DNA of 64,000 bases, from the NCBI RefSeq assembly GCF_007748095.1, contig NZ_CP036287.1, positions 4,526,001-4,590,000 on the forward strand, read 5' to 3'. The notes beneath the pieces are model-generated. The model ran no database searches, was not told where the DNA came from, and was given only the letters and a program-made list of their open reading frames with translations. The stretch's first letter is position 1, and the number at the start of each line of letters is the position of its first letter. Positions 8,534 to 16,185 of the stretch are shown here, piece after piece. Both the position numbers and the translations under genes were made by a program. The stretch is from Engelhardtia mirabilis (lineage in GTDB: Bacteria; Planctomycetota; UBA1135; GCA-002686595).

Positions 8534-9535
8534 CTACTTCTGCGCCACGATGTAAGTGACCCAGGCCGGGCAGTTCTCGCCGACGTCCGACTTCTCGAAC
8601 TCGCCGTTGCCCTCGAGGTAGTCGTCCTCGCCGGCTTCGTCGTCTTCCTCGGTCCCTTCCCAGTAGGAATCGACGCTGCTGAAACCGGCCTCACGCAGGA
8701 TGTCGACCACCTCAGGCAGGAACCACAGGCGCCAGTCGTAGTCGAACATGTCGCGGATCTCGCTGCCGTCTTCGAAACGGAAGTGGATCTTGCAACGGTA
8801 GCGACCGCTGGCAGGGTGGTAGCTGTCCTGGTCCCAGACGTAGGTGAAGTTCGCGCCGTCGATCTCGCGCTCTTCCTCGAGTTCTTCGAAGGCTTCAGGG
8901 CCGCCGTAGATGTCCATCACGAACAGGCCCTTGTCGGCCAGGTCCGCGTGGGCCGCCTTGAAGTACTCGAGCAGCACCGCGCGCTCCGTGAAGATCATCC
9001 ACGAGAAGTTCGGCGCAGTGCGAATGTCGGGCTGGCGGTCGCTCGGCTCGCGCACGTCGCCCAGGTGCAGCTTGAGCCGCGACTCGTGCGCCTTGACGTC
9101 GTCGAAGTTGTGGGCGAGGCCCCACTCGATCGGCTCGGGGTCGTTGTCGAAGCCCTCCGCGGTGTTCTTCTTGTTGCGCCGCAGCCACTCGGCCAGCAGG
9201 TAGCCGGTGCCGCAGAAGTCCTCGCGCAGGTGCCGCGGCTCCTTGTTGCGCAGCTTCTTGAAGGTGTCGATCAGGAAGTCGACATCGGCGCCGGGCGACT
9301 GCACGGCGGCCTGGTACAGCTCGTACTTGTCGGCCGTCGCCGCGGTCAGCCCAGCAACCTTGCGCTTCTTGCCGGCCCCCTTGGCCTTGGCGCCCGCCTT
9401 GCCACTCTTCTTCGGACCACTCTTCGTCGGACCATTCTTAGCAGCAGCTGCCGCGGGTCGCTTCGTCGAGGGTTTCCGCTCGGCCTGCTTGCCGGCGCTC
9501 TTGCTCTTCTTCTTGGCGGTGCTGCTGGGGCTCAT
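8534..9535 (-). CDS. SAM-dependent methyltransferase with histone-H1-like N-terminal tail
   Basis: The product has 333 residues. Residues 1-60 are a Lys/Ala/Ser/Pro-rich, strongly basic tail (for example KKKSKSAGKQAERKPSTKRP) like the tails of histone H1 or bacterial Hc1 proteins. The catalytic domain follows: motif I is EDFCGTGYLLAEWL (about 105-118), then an acidic residue after strand 2 (AEGFDND), LHLGDVRE, and late segments FVMDIYGGPE and WRLWFLPEVVDILREAGF. That order fits class I methyltransferases, with cytosolic location and unknown substrate. The C-terminus is acidic (EGTEEDDEAGEDDY). The basic tail suggests nucleic-acid binding, but that is inference. Confidence 0.8.
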   Translation of the reverse strand: MSPSSTAKKKSKSAGKQAERKPSTKRPAAAAAKNGPTKSGPKKSGKAGAKAKGAGKKRKVAGLTAATADKYELYQAAVQSPGADVDFLIDTFKKLRNKEPRHLREDFCGTGYLLAEWLRRNKKNTAEGFDNDPEPIEWGLAHNFDDVKAHESRLKLHLGDVREPSDRQPDIRTAPNFSWMIFTERAVLLEYFKAAHADLADKGLFVMDIYGGPEAFEELEEEREIDGANFTYVWDQDSYHPASGRYRCKIHFRFEDGSEIRDMFDYDWRLWFLPEVVDILREAGFSSVDSYWEGTEEDDEAGEDDYLEGNGEFEKSDVGENCPAWVTYIVAQK

Positions 9536-9646
9536 CTCGGTGGTCTTCGGGTCCAGGTTTGCGTGGGGGGGCAGATACTACGCGACGGGCCGGCCTTGTG
9601 CGACTGGCCCAGTCATCGCTGCGTGCTCCGAGCGGCTCGCCGCCGC

Positions 9647-11164
9647 TCAGCGCTGGGCGGGCTGCATGCCCTCGTTCCAGGCCGGAGTCACGGCGCCGGA
9701 ACCGAGCAGGGCAGCGGCCTTCGCGGAGACGGTCACCGCCTGCTCCATGTGGTCGTAATCAACCGTCCACCACTCGTCGGTGACCTGGTGGTAGTCGTCG
9801 TGCAGATCGAACGACGAGAGGGTCTGGGCCACGATGCCTTCCATCACGAAGGCGTAGTTGTCCGAGCGCTGGAAGAAGCGCTGCTCCGGCCGCGGATCGG
9901 GGGTCAGCTCCACCCCCAGCTCGGCGCAGAGCGGTCCGACGTTGGTCAGCTCATAGCCCGTGAACCACATGTGACCGGGGCCGCCGACGAGGGCGTCGGG
10001 ACGCCCGAGCATCTCGAAGTTCAGGTTGTAGATCGTCTCAGCCAGGGGCCTGGCCGGCCTGCGCAGGTACTCGCGGGTGCCGAGCAGCCCGCGCTCTTCG
10101 CCCGTGGCCAGCAACGCCACGAAGGTTCGCGCCGGACGCGGACCGAGCGCCAGGGCTTCCGCGACCTCGATCACCGCCGCCACGCCTGACGCGTCGTCGT
10201 CGGCGCCGTTGTAGACCAGGTCGGCCTCGGGATCGTCACTCTGGGTCGTGCCGATGTGGTCGAGGTGGGCGCTGAGCACGATCACCTCGCCCGCCAGCTC
10301 GGGGTGCGCTTCGCTGCCCGCGCCGGGCAGGATCGCGACCACGTTGTGGGACGACAGCTCCACGCGCTCGGCTTCCAGGGCGATCGCGAGCTTGCCGACC
10401 GTGCCCGCTTCGATGCGACCCAGGAACTCCCCGCGGGCGCGCAGCACCGGGAAGATCGCGCCGCCCGTCTCCACTTCCATGCGCGGGCTCGGCAGGCGAC
10501 CACCCGGGCGACCAGGACTCGAGGGCCCAGGCAGGATCACGAGTGCCGGCGCGTCGTCGCCGCGCGCGGCGAGCTCGGCCAGCACGGAGGCGCGCTCGCT
10601 GGTGGAGGCGGGCACGAACAGGGCCTGGTCGGTGAACGGGATCGAGTCGAGGTCCTCGGCCACGACCACGTCGAACTCCCCCGCCAGGGGCGCCCAGGTG
10701 ACCATCGTGTAGTCGACGCGCCACTCGACGACGGCGTCCGTGCCGACCTCGGCCACGCTCGGATCGACTTCGACGGTGGTCACGGACAGGGGCACGCGCT
10801 GGAGGAACGTCCCGTCGTCTCCGCCGGGCTGCCACCCGGCCGCCTCGAGCCGCTCGGCGATGTAGGCCACCGCCAGGGCCTCGCCCGCGCTGCCCGTTTC
10901 GCGCCCGGCCAGGAGATCCTGGGACAGGTAGCCCACGTGCGCTTCGAGCTCGAGCGCCGTGACCTCCTCGGTCAAGAGGTCGCGACCCTCGTCGATCCGA
11001 GGTCCGCGATCCGGCCGCTCGCGAGGAGCCGCGGCCTCGTCGGTCTCCTGAACTGCCCCATCTTGCGCGCCTGCCGCAGTCGAGGTGAGCCCGACGAGCG
11101 CGAGGACGAGCCCCTGCGTCAGACGAGGGGCGTCCAGCGCCAGCCGCAGTCCCTCAGATCGCAT
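9647..11164 (-). CDS. M28-family metallopeptidase, exported
   Basis: The product has 505 residues. The ATG at 11164 has a GAGGA Shine-Dalgarno about 6 nt upstream and is followed by a hydrophobic signal segment (LTQGLVLALVGLTSTAAGAQ). Zinc ligands of the M28 aminopeptidase fold are visible: H300 and D302 in SAHLDHIG, the bridging Asp in NGADDDASG (about 319-327), the catalytic Glu pair in ATGEERGLLG (about 354-363), and a late His region (DLHDDYHQVTDEWW). A PA-type insert lies between about 150 and 260. It likely removes N-terminal residues from peptides in the periplasm or outside. Its start overlaps the 3' end of the small gene at 11154-11456 by 11 nt, suggesting coupling. Confidence 0.88.
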   Translation of the reverse strand: MRSEGLRLALDAPRLTQGLVLALVGLTSTAAGAQDGAVQETDEAAAPRERPDRGPRIDEGRDLLTEEVTALELEAHVGYLSQDLLAGRETGSAGEALAVAYIAERLEAAGWQPGGDDGTFLQRVPLSVTTVEVDPSVAEVGTDAVVEWRVDYTMVTWAPLAGEFDVVVAEDLDSIPFTDQALFVPASTSERASVLAELAARGDDAPALVILPGPSSPGRPGGRLPSPRMEVETGGAIFPVLRARGEFLGRIEAGTVGKLAIALEAERVELSSHNVVAILPGAGSEAHPELAGEVIVLSAHLDHIGTTQSDDPEADLVYNGADDDASGVAAVIEVAEALALGPRPARTFVALLATGEERGLLGTREYLRRPARPLAETIYNLNFEMLGRPDALVGGPGHMWFTGYELTNVGPLCAELGVELTPDPRPEQRFFQRSDNYAFVMEGIVAQTLSSFDLHDDYHQVTDEWWTVDYDHMEQAVTVSAKAAALLGSGAVTPAWNEGMQPAQR

Positions 11165-11456
11165 CGTCGTCCTCGGACTCCTCGTCTTCGCCCGTGTTGC
11201 CCTTGAGCAGCTCGGCGATCGAGGCCAGCACGCGCTCGTTCTCCTTGGCGTCGCGCACCGGGATTCGCAGCGCCCCGGGGATCCCGTGGGGCACCGACAC
11301 CGCACCCGCGTAGAGGCGCTGATTCAGACGCTCCGCGAACCCCGGAGCGTCGTCGAGCTTCATCAGGATCCAGCTGCCTACCGACGGCATGAGTTCGACG
11401 TCGGGGAGGGTGGAAAGACGCGAGTAGAAGCGCTCGTGCTCGTGATTCTCGGCCAT
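11154..11456 (-). CDS. Small protein resembling the C-terminal lobe of a HisC-type aminotransferase
   Basis: The product has 100 residues, with ATG at 11456. The central part (LMPSVGSWILMKLDDAPGFA ... GIPGALRIPVRDAKENERVL) matches the pattern of the small C-terminal domain of class I/II aminotransferases such as histidinol-phosphate aminotransferase, where PS.GNF.L and a terminal LRI..G...EN sequence are typical. There is no PLP-lysine domain: the gene is complete with its own start and stop and an acidic tail (NTGEDEESEDDDAI). It could be a remnant or a free-standing domain with a new role. It overlaps the M28 peptidase start by 11 nt and is divergent from thrB. The family assignment is inference from motif likeness only. 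Confidence 0.6.
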   Translation of the reverse strand: MAENHEHERFYSRLSTLPDVELMPSVGSWILMKLDDAPGFAERLNQRLYAGAVSVPHGIPGALRIPVRDAKENERVLASIAELLKGNTGEDEESEDDDAI

Positions 11457-11619
11457 GCTTTTTCTCCGTGCTCTGCGGGCCAGCTCCATCGCGGAGCGGC
11501 GTTAGGACCCTTTTCGAGCGGTCCTCCGGAGATGAGGGGCGCCGAGTCTACCCTGCTACAACGGATCGCGACACTGGGCCGCTAGACCCTGCGGCGGCGC
11601 GCGCTATCGTCGGGACACG

Positions 11620-12600
11620 ATGGGCGACGGGCAAGAGATCGACGGAAGGGCTCGGCCGCGGGGCGACAGGTTCCGGTTGGCCGTCCCCTGCTCGACCTCG
11701 AACCTGGGACCCGGTTTCGACCAGTTGGGTCTGTGCCTCTCCCTCTTCCTGCATGTCGAGGTCGGGCCGCGCCCCGCGGGCCAACCGCAGGTCGTCGCGC
11801 ATTCGAGTCCCAGCGGGCCGAGCAGCAGCGGTCCGGAGCCCAGCCCCGACTGGCCGGAGCCGGGGCGCGACCTGCTCCTGCGCGCCTTCGAGCGTTCGGC
11901 TGGTCCCCGGGCGCAGGAGGCCCAGTTGATCGTCGACTCCGAGATCCCGATCGGGCGGGGACTGGGCTCCACCGGCGCGGCCGTGGCGGCGGGGCTCTTG
12001 CTCGGCCGAGCGTGGTGCGGCGAGCTCGAACCGGACCGTCGCGGCCTGCTGAACGCAGGGATCGAGCTCGAGGGGCATCCCGACAACGTGACGGCCTCGC
12101 TCTTCGGCGGCTGCACGGTCTGCGTCCCGATCGCGGGTGAGCCCGCGCCGCTGATCCAGGTCGACGTGCACCCCGACCTGGGCTTCGCCGCGGCCTGGCC
12201 CCGCGAGCCCCTGGCCACCGCGCGGGCCCGTGCCGTGCTCCCGGATCGGGTGCCCTTCGCCGATGCCGTGGAGAACGCGCGGCGAGTGCCCCTGTTGCTC
12301 GAGGGGCTGCGTACCGGGAACCCAGCCCTACTGCGCCACGGCACCAGCGACCTGCTCCACGAGCCATACCGCCTGGGCCTCCTGCCCGGCGCGAGTCGCG
12401 CCCTGGATGCCGCCCGGCAGGCGGGAGCCTTCGCGGCCAACATCAGCGGCGCCGGCTCCGCCCTCGTGGCGATCGGCCCTCCCGCGCGTCGGGACGAGAT
12501 CGCCCGGGCCATGGCCGACGAGCTGCGCGCCGCCACGGGCTGGGCCGCTGGACGACCCCTGGACGTGGTCCGAGCGGCGCCCGTCGTCGAGCGCACCTGA
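11620..12600 (+). CDS. thrB: Homoserine kinase (GHMP family)
   Basis: The product has 326 residues. It would phosphorylate L-homoserine to O-phosphohomoserine with ATP, the penultimate step to threonine. The N-terminus has the GHMP opening VPCSTSNLGPGFDQLGLCLS (about 22-41), the ATP-binding motif is PIGRGLGSTGAAVAAGLLLG (about 110-129), then EGHPDNVTASLFGG, and a C-terminal ISGAGSALVAI. This order and length fit ThrB. A short non-conserved leader (about 15 residues) precedes the conserved start. It is divergent from the small aminotransferase-like gene with a 163-nt intergenic space that should hold both promoters; no clear -35/-10 was seen. Confidence 0.9.
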   Translation: MGDGQEIDGRARPRGDRFRLAVPCSTSNLGPGFDQLGLCLSLFLHVEVGPRPAGQPQVVAHSSPSGPSSSGPEPSPDWPEPGRDLLLRAFERSAGPRAQEAQLIVDSEIPIGRGLGSTGAAVAAGLLLGRAWCGELEPDRRGLLNAGIELEGHPDNVTASLFGGCTVCVPIAGEPAPLIQVDVHPDLGFAAAWPREPLATARARAVLPDRVPFADAVENARRVPLLLEGLRTGNPALLRHGTSDLLHEPYRLGLLPGASRALDAARQAGAFAANISGAGSALVAIGPPARRDEIARAMADELRAATGWAAGRPLDVVRAAPVVERT

Positions 12601-12692
12601 CGCGCGCCCGGGCCGCTCGGAGGTCCGCTCTATGGGGCCGGCCATGCGGCCCGACCGGCGGCGGCTGCGCCTTCGCGCGCCCCGCTAGCGGG

Positions 12693-14540
12693 TCAGTCGC
12701 CCTCGCCGGACGCGAAGCCGTGGTGGAAACCGGCCACCGGGGAGACTCCGCGGGCGTGGCTGCCCGCGCGACGGGCAGCATCCAGCTGGCGCCCGGCCGC
12801 TTCCATGTCGGTCGCACGCACCGCCGCAACCACCTGGGGCGTGGCGTGTAGGGACGGACACAGGCGCCGGAAGCCCAGCGCCAAGAGCAGCGGCACGTTC
12901 TCGGGCCGATCGACCAGACCGCCGAAGACGGCGTGCTCGACCCCACTGGTGTGGACCGCCTCGAGGGCGTGGGCCAGGGCCCGCAGGACGAAGGGGTGCA
13001 GGCGCTCGAACAACGGACGGAAGACCGGCGCGGTGCGATCGGCGACCATCAGGTGCATCACCAGCGCGTCCACGTTGAAGTGCACGAAGTTGGCGTGCTC
13101 GCACAGGTCCTCGAGCCCGAACAGCGCGCCGGGGGTGTCGATGGTGACCCCGAGCTGCACGTCGTCCGCCGGCCTGCGGCCGAGCTTGCGCAGGGACTCG
13201 CGCGCGGCCACCAGGGCGTCGCGCACGGCGATGAACGAGTCCACGTCGTCGACGAACGGGATCGCGATGCGGACCGGATCGTCGGCGGCGACCATCAACA
13301 GCGCCGCGAGCTGATTCTGCAGCAGCTCGGGCTGCGCGCGCAGGAAGCGCACCCCGGGCTGGCGCGCCGCCGCGGACTTGGCATCCATGAACGGCAGCGG
13401 CGTCTTCGCGTCCGCATGCAACAGGCGGAAGCTGACCCGCGCGCCCCCGGCCGCATCGGCGATGGCGCGGTGGTAGGTCTCGAGGCGCGCGACGTCGGGC
13501 GCCGTGGACTCGGTCACGAAGGCCATCTCGGTACGCACCAGGCCGATCTCGCGCGCGCCCCACTCGACCACCCGCGCAACCTCGTCGCGGCCGGAGCACA
13601 GGGGCAGGATCGCGATCGAGCGGCCGTCGCGGGTGGAGACGTCGTCCAGTCGCTCGACTTCGATCGAGTCGATGTCCGCGCCGGCGGCTTCGATCGAGTC
13701 CCAGTCCGCGATCGCCGCCGGGTCGTCGGAGACGCGCAGCACCCCGGCGTCGGCGTCGAGCACGGCCCACTGGCCGTCGCGCAGGGACTCGAACGCCCCC
13801 TCCACACCGGTCAGGGCGGGGACGCCCATGGATCGCGCCAGGATCGCCGCGTGGGAGCTGCCGCCGCCCGTCTCGGCCACCAGGCCGGCGACCGCGCCGC
13901 GCTCGAGGTCGAACAGGTCCACGACGGAGAGCTCGCGGGCCACGAGGATCCGAGGCCCGTCGTCCGCCGCGGCCACGGGCACCGCCGGGACCGTGTCGGG
14001 ACCCTCGGGCCCGTCGAGGTTGCGGAGCACGCGCAGGCCCACGTCGCGCAGGTCCGCGGCGCCGCGCCGCAGCTCCTCGGACTTGACCAACCGGAAGATG
14101 CGATCGAAGTCCCCCACGACCTTGCCGATCGCAGTCTCGAGGCGCAGTTGGCTCTCGAGGATCAGGTTCTCGACGTCGGCGATGAAGGCGCTGTCCTTGG
14201 ACAGGGCCAGGTGCGTGTCGAGGATCCTCGCGTCCTCGGCACCGACCTCGTCCTTCAGCCGCTCGCGGAGCTCGCGGAGTTGGTTGCGCGCGCGGCCCAG
14301 GGCGCGGCGGAAGCGGTTGAGCTCGTCCTCGACCGCGTCCCGAGCGATGCGCTCGGTGGGCAGGCTACCGAGGGCGTCGGGCACCACCACCAGGCGGCCG
14401 GCCACGCGCCCCCGGGAGGCGCGCTCGCCGCGCAGGGTCAGGACCTCGGCCACGGTCGGCGCGCCGGCCGGCTCGGGGGTCCCCTGGATTTCACTCGCCT
14501 GGCGCGCGGCCAGGGCTTCCGCCGTTCGAACGTCACTCAT
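12693..14540 (-). CDS. PTS enzyme-I-like phosphotransferase, apparently degenerate PEP site
   Basis: The product has 615 residues, with ATG at 14540; the open frame further upstream is antisense to the nuclease gene and rejected. Enzyme I passes phosphate from PEP via an active-site His to HPr. The N-terminal helical domain (about 35-170), the swivel His motif ETGGGSSHAAILARSMGVPA (H230) and the TIM-barrel motif IGLVRTEMAF are present. Two usual C-terminal features are altered. The block normally reading NPxLGxR is replaced by FMDAKSAAARQPGVRF, and the CGEMAGD-type catalytic Cys block reads HAVFGGLVDRPENVPLL, without Cys. No HPr or EII gene lies nearby. It may be a regulatory (nitrogen-PTS-like) or repurposed protein. 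Confidence 0.75.
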   Translation of the reverse strand: MSDVRTAEALAARQASEIQGTPEPAGAPTVAEVLTLRGERASRGRVAGRLVVVPDALGSLPTERIARDAVEDELNRFRRALGRARNQLRELRERLKDEVGAEDARILDTHLALSKDSAFIADVENLILESQLRLETAIGKVVGDFDRIFRLVKSEELRRGAADLRDVGLRVLRNLDGPEGPDTVPAVPVAAADDGPRILVARELSVVDLFDLERGAVAGLVAETGGGSSHAAILARSMGVPALTGVEGAFESLRDGQWAVLDADAGVLRVSDDPAAIADWDSIEAAGADIDSIEVERLDDVSTRDGRSIAILPLCSGRDEVARVVEWGAREIGLVRTEMAFVTESTAPDVARLETYHRAIADAAGGARVSFRLLHADAKTPLPFMDAKSAAARQPGVRFLRAQPELLQNQLAALLMVAADDPVRIAIPFVDDVDSFIAVRDALVAARESLRKLGRRPADDVQLGVTIDTPGALFGLEDLCEHANFVHFNVDALVMHLMVADRTAPVFRPLFERLHPFVLRALAHALEAVHTSGVEHAVFGGLVDRPENVPLLLALGFRRLCPSLHATPQVVAAVRATDMEAAGRQLDAARRAGSHARGVSPVAGFHHGFASGEGD

Positions 14541-14624
14541 CGCGTCGGCAAGTATGCTCTGCCGCCCCGCGGACCCGAAAGGCCCGCCACCCGCCTCATC
14601 CGCACATCGACGGATTCGCAAGCC

Positions 14625-15731
14625 ATGCCCCCGACCCTCGACGCCCCCCACGACCGGCTCTCGCGCCTCGCCCAGGCGTCCGGCCTGGCCGCCGCGCTGC
14701 TCGCCGGCCTCTTGGCCGCCTGCGCCTCCCCGGGCCCCGGGGCCCTGCACGCGACCGCGCTCCAGGACCCGGCAGCCACTGCGGCCGCCGAGTCGGCCTG
14801 GGCCCCGGCGGCCCCCACGGAGCTGTTCGATGTGGTGCGGGTGGTCGACGGCGACACGATCCACATCCAGCGGGCGGGCCAGGTGGAGAAGCTGCGCCTG
14901 CTCAACGTGGACACCGAGGAGAAGCTCTCGGGCCGCTCGGACGTGGACCCGCTCAAGCCCGAGACGGTCTTCGGCCAGCAGTGCGCCGATTGGGCGGTGG
15001 AGTTCTTCGCCGAGCACAGCCTCGTCGACGGCGTCCAGCGGGTCGGCCTGCTGTTCCCGGGCGGGGTCGAGCGCCGCGACGTCTACGGGCGCCTCCTGTG
15101 CCACGTCCTGCTGCCGGACGGCACCGACTTCAACCTGCTGCTGATCGAGCGCGGCAAGAGCCCCTACTTCAACAAGTACGGCAATAGCCTGGTCTGCGAC
15201 GCCGCGATGCGCGCCGCGCAGACCCGCGCCCGCGCGGCGCGGATCGGCATCTGGAACCCGGCCACCAATCGTGCCGCGAACGAAGCTGGGCCTGAGGTCC
15301 TGCGGCCCTACGCCGAGCTCTTGCCCTGGTGGGACGCTCGCGCGGCGGCGGTCGACGCCTACCGCGCGCGGGCCGCGGCGGTGGACAGCGCGGTCGGAGC
15401 AGCCGACGACCCCGACGGCCTTGAGGCCCTGCGCCAACGCGCGACCGCGGAGGTGGAGGTCTTCGGCGCGATCGACCGCATCTTCGACGAGGACGACGGC
15501 GGCGTGACCCTCCTGCTGCGCGGCGACCGCAGCCGCGCCGTACGCGCGCGCATCGCCGCCGACGCGGTCTCGAAGTTCGACCGCGATGCCCTGGAGCACT
15601 CGCGCGAGTCCTTCACCCAGAACTTCCTGTGGTTCCGTGGCAAGCTGCGCACGGATCGCTCCGGCTTCGACATGGTCATCGAGGACCCGGCTCAGATCCA
15701 CAGCGCCGGGCCCGAGCCCGGGGGCGCCTGA
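14625..15731 (+). CDS. Staphylococcal-nuclease-like lipoprotein
   Basis: The product has 368 residues. ATG 14625 begins a signal with a lipobox-like end (LLAGLLAAC, C about residue 31), so it is probably a membrane-anchored lipoprotein. The SNase domain shows VVRVVDGDTIHIQ, KLRLLNVDTEEK, DVYGRLLCHVLL and LIERGKSPYF, covering the Arg-Glu-Arg catalytic set expected in thermonucleases. The C-terminal ~110 residues (FGAIDRIFDEDDGGVTLLLR ... FRGKLRTDRSGFDMVIEDP) look like an OB-type second domain. It likely cleaves DNA or RNA outside the cytoplasm. It is divergent from the enzyme-I-like gene with only 84 nt between. Confidence 0.8.
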   Translation: MPPTLDAPHDRLSRLAQASGLAAALLAGLLAACASPGPGALHATALQDPAATAAAESAWAPAAPTELFDVVRVVDGDTIHIQRAGQVEKLRLLNVDTEEKLSGRSDVDPLKPETVFGQQCADWAVEFFAEHSLVDGVQRVGLLFPGGVERRDVYGRLLCHVLLPDGTDFNLLLIERGKSPYFNKYGNSLVCDAAMRAAQTRARAARIGIWNPATNRAANEAGPEVLRPYAELLPWWDARAAAVDAYRARAAAVDSAVGAADDPDGLEALRQRATAEVEVFGAIDRIFDEDDGGVTLLLRGDRSRAVRARIAADAVSKFDRDALEHSRESFTQNFLWFRGKLRTDRSGFDMVIEDPAQIHSAGPEPGGA

Positions 15732-15792
15732 GCCAAGGGGGTCGGCGTCGAGAGCGGGTCTCGGCCAGCCGGGCACGCGCGGCGGGATCCGC

Positions 15793-16185
15793 TCAACCGG
15801 CCAACAGCGCGTTGCCCACCGCGCGCCCCGCGACCACCGCGGCGAGGCCCACGAGGAGCTGGCCGAGGGCGTTGGCCAGGGCCAACCCCGCGCGGCCCTC
15901 GCGCAGCAACTCGACGGTCTCGTAGCCGAAGGTCGAGAAGGTCGTGTAGCTGCCGAGGAAGCCGACCACGAGCACCAGGCGCCAAGCGACCGCGGGCTCT
16001 TCGCGCGCCTCGAGCCAGGCCACGGCCAGGCCGATCGCCAGGCAGCCCAGCATGTTGGCCGTGACCGTCGCGAGCACCGTGTCCAGGCCCAGCCTACGCG
16101 TCACGAAGCCCCCGGTCAGGTAGCGCGCCACGGCCCCGGCGAAGCCGCCCGTGCCCACCAACAGAACCTCGCGCAGTCCGCTCAT
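15793..16185 (-). CDS. crcB: Fluoride ion channel CrcB/Fluc
   Basis: The product is a 130-residue inner-membrane protein with four hydrophobic helices. The signature GFLGSYTTFSTFGYE (about 76-90) includes the Thr/Ser and Phe-box residues of dual-topology fluoride channels; an N-terminal LLVGTGGFAGAVARYL also fits. It exports fluoride, protecting cytoplasmic enzymes. Its ATG overlaps the TGA of the HtrA gene (ATGA, 16182-16185), with a GGAGAG Shine-Dalgarno about 9 nt upstream inside the protease gene, so the two are translationally coupled. No fluoride riboswitch is expected at such a start and none was seen. Confidence 0.9.
   Translation of the reverse strand: MSGLREVLLVGTGGFAGAVARYLTGGFVTRRLGLDTVLATVTANMLGCLAIGLAVAWLEAREEPAVAWRLVLVVGFLGSYTTFSTFGYETVELLREGRAGLALANALGQLLVGLAAVVAGRAVGNALLAG

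Noticed and set aside
11457..11619. Riboswitch or attenuator before thrB
   Set aside because: The gap is only 163 nt, with no leader peptide rich in Thr/Ile and no alternative stems evident by eye.
14541..15776. N-terminal extension of the enzyme-I-like gene
   Set aside because: It runs antisense to the nuclease lipoprotein gene. The ATG at 14540 gives a normal enzyme-I length.
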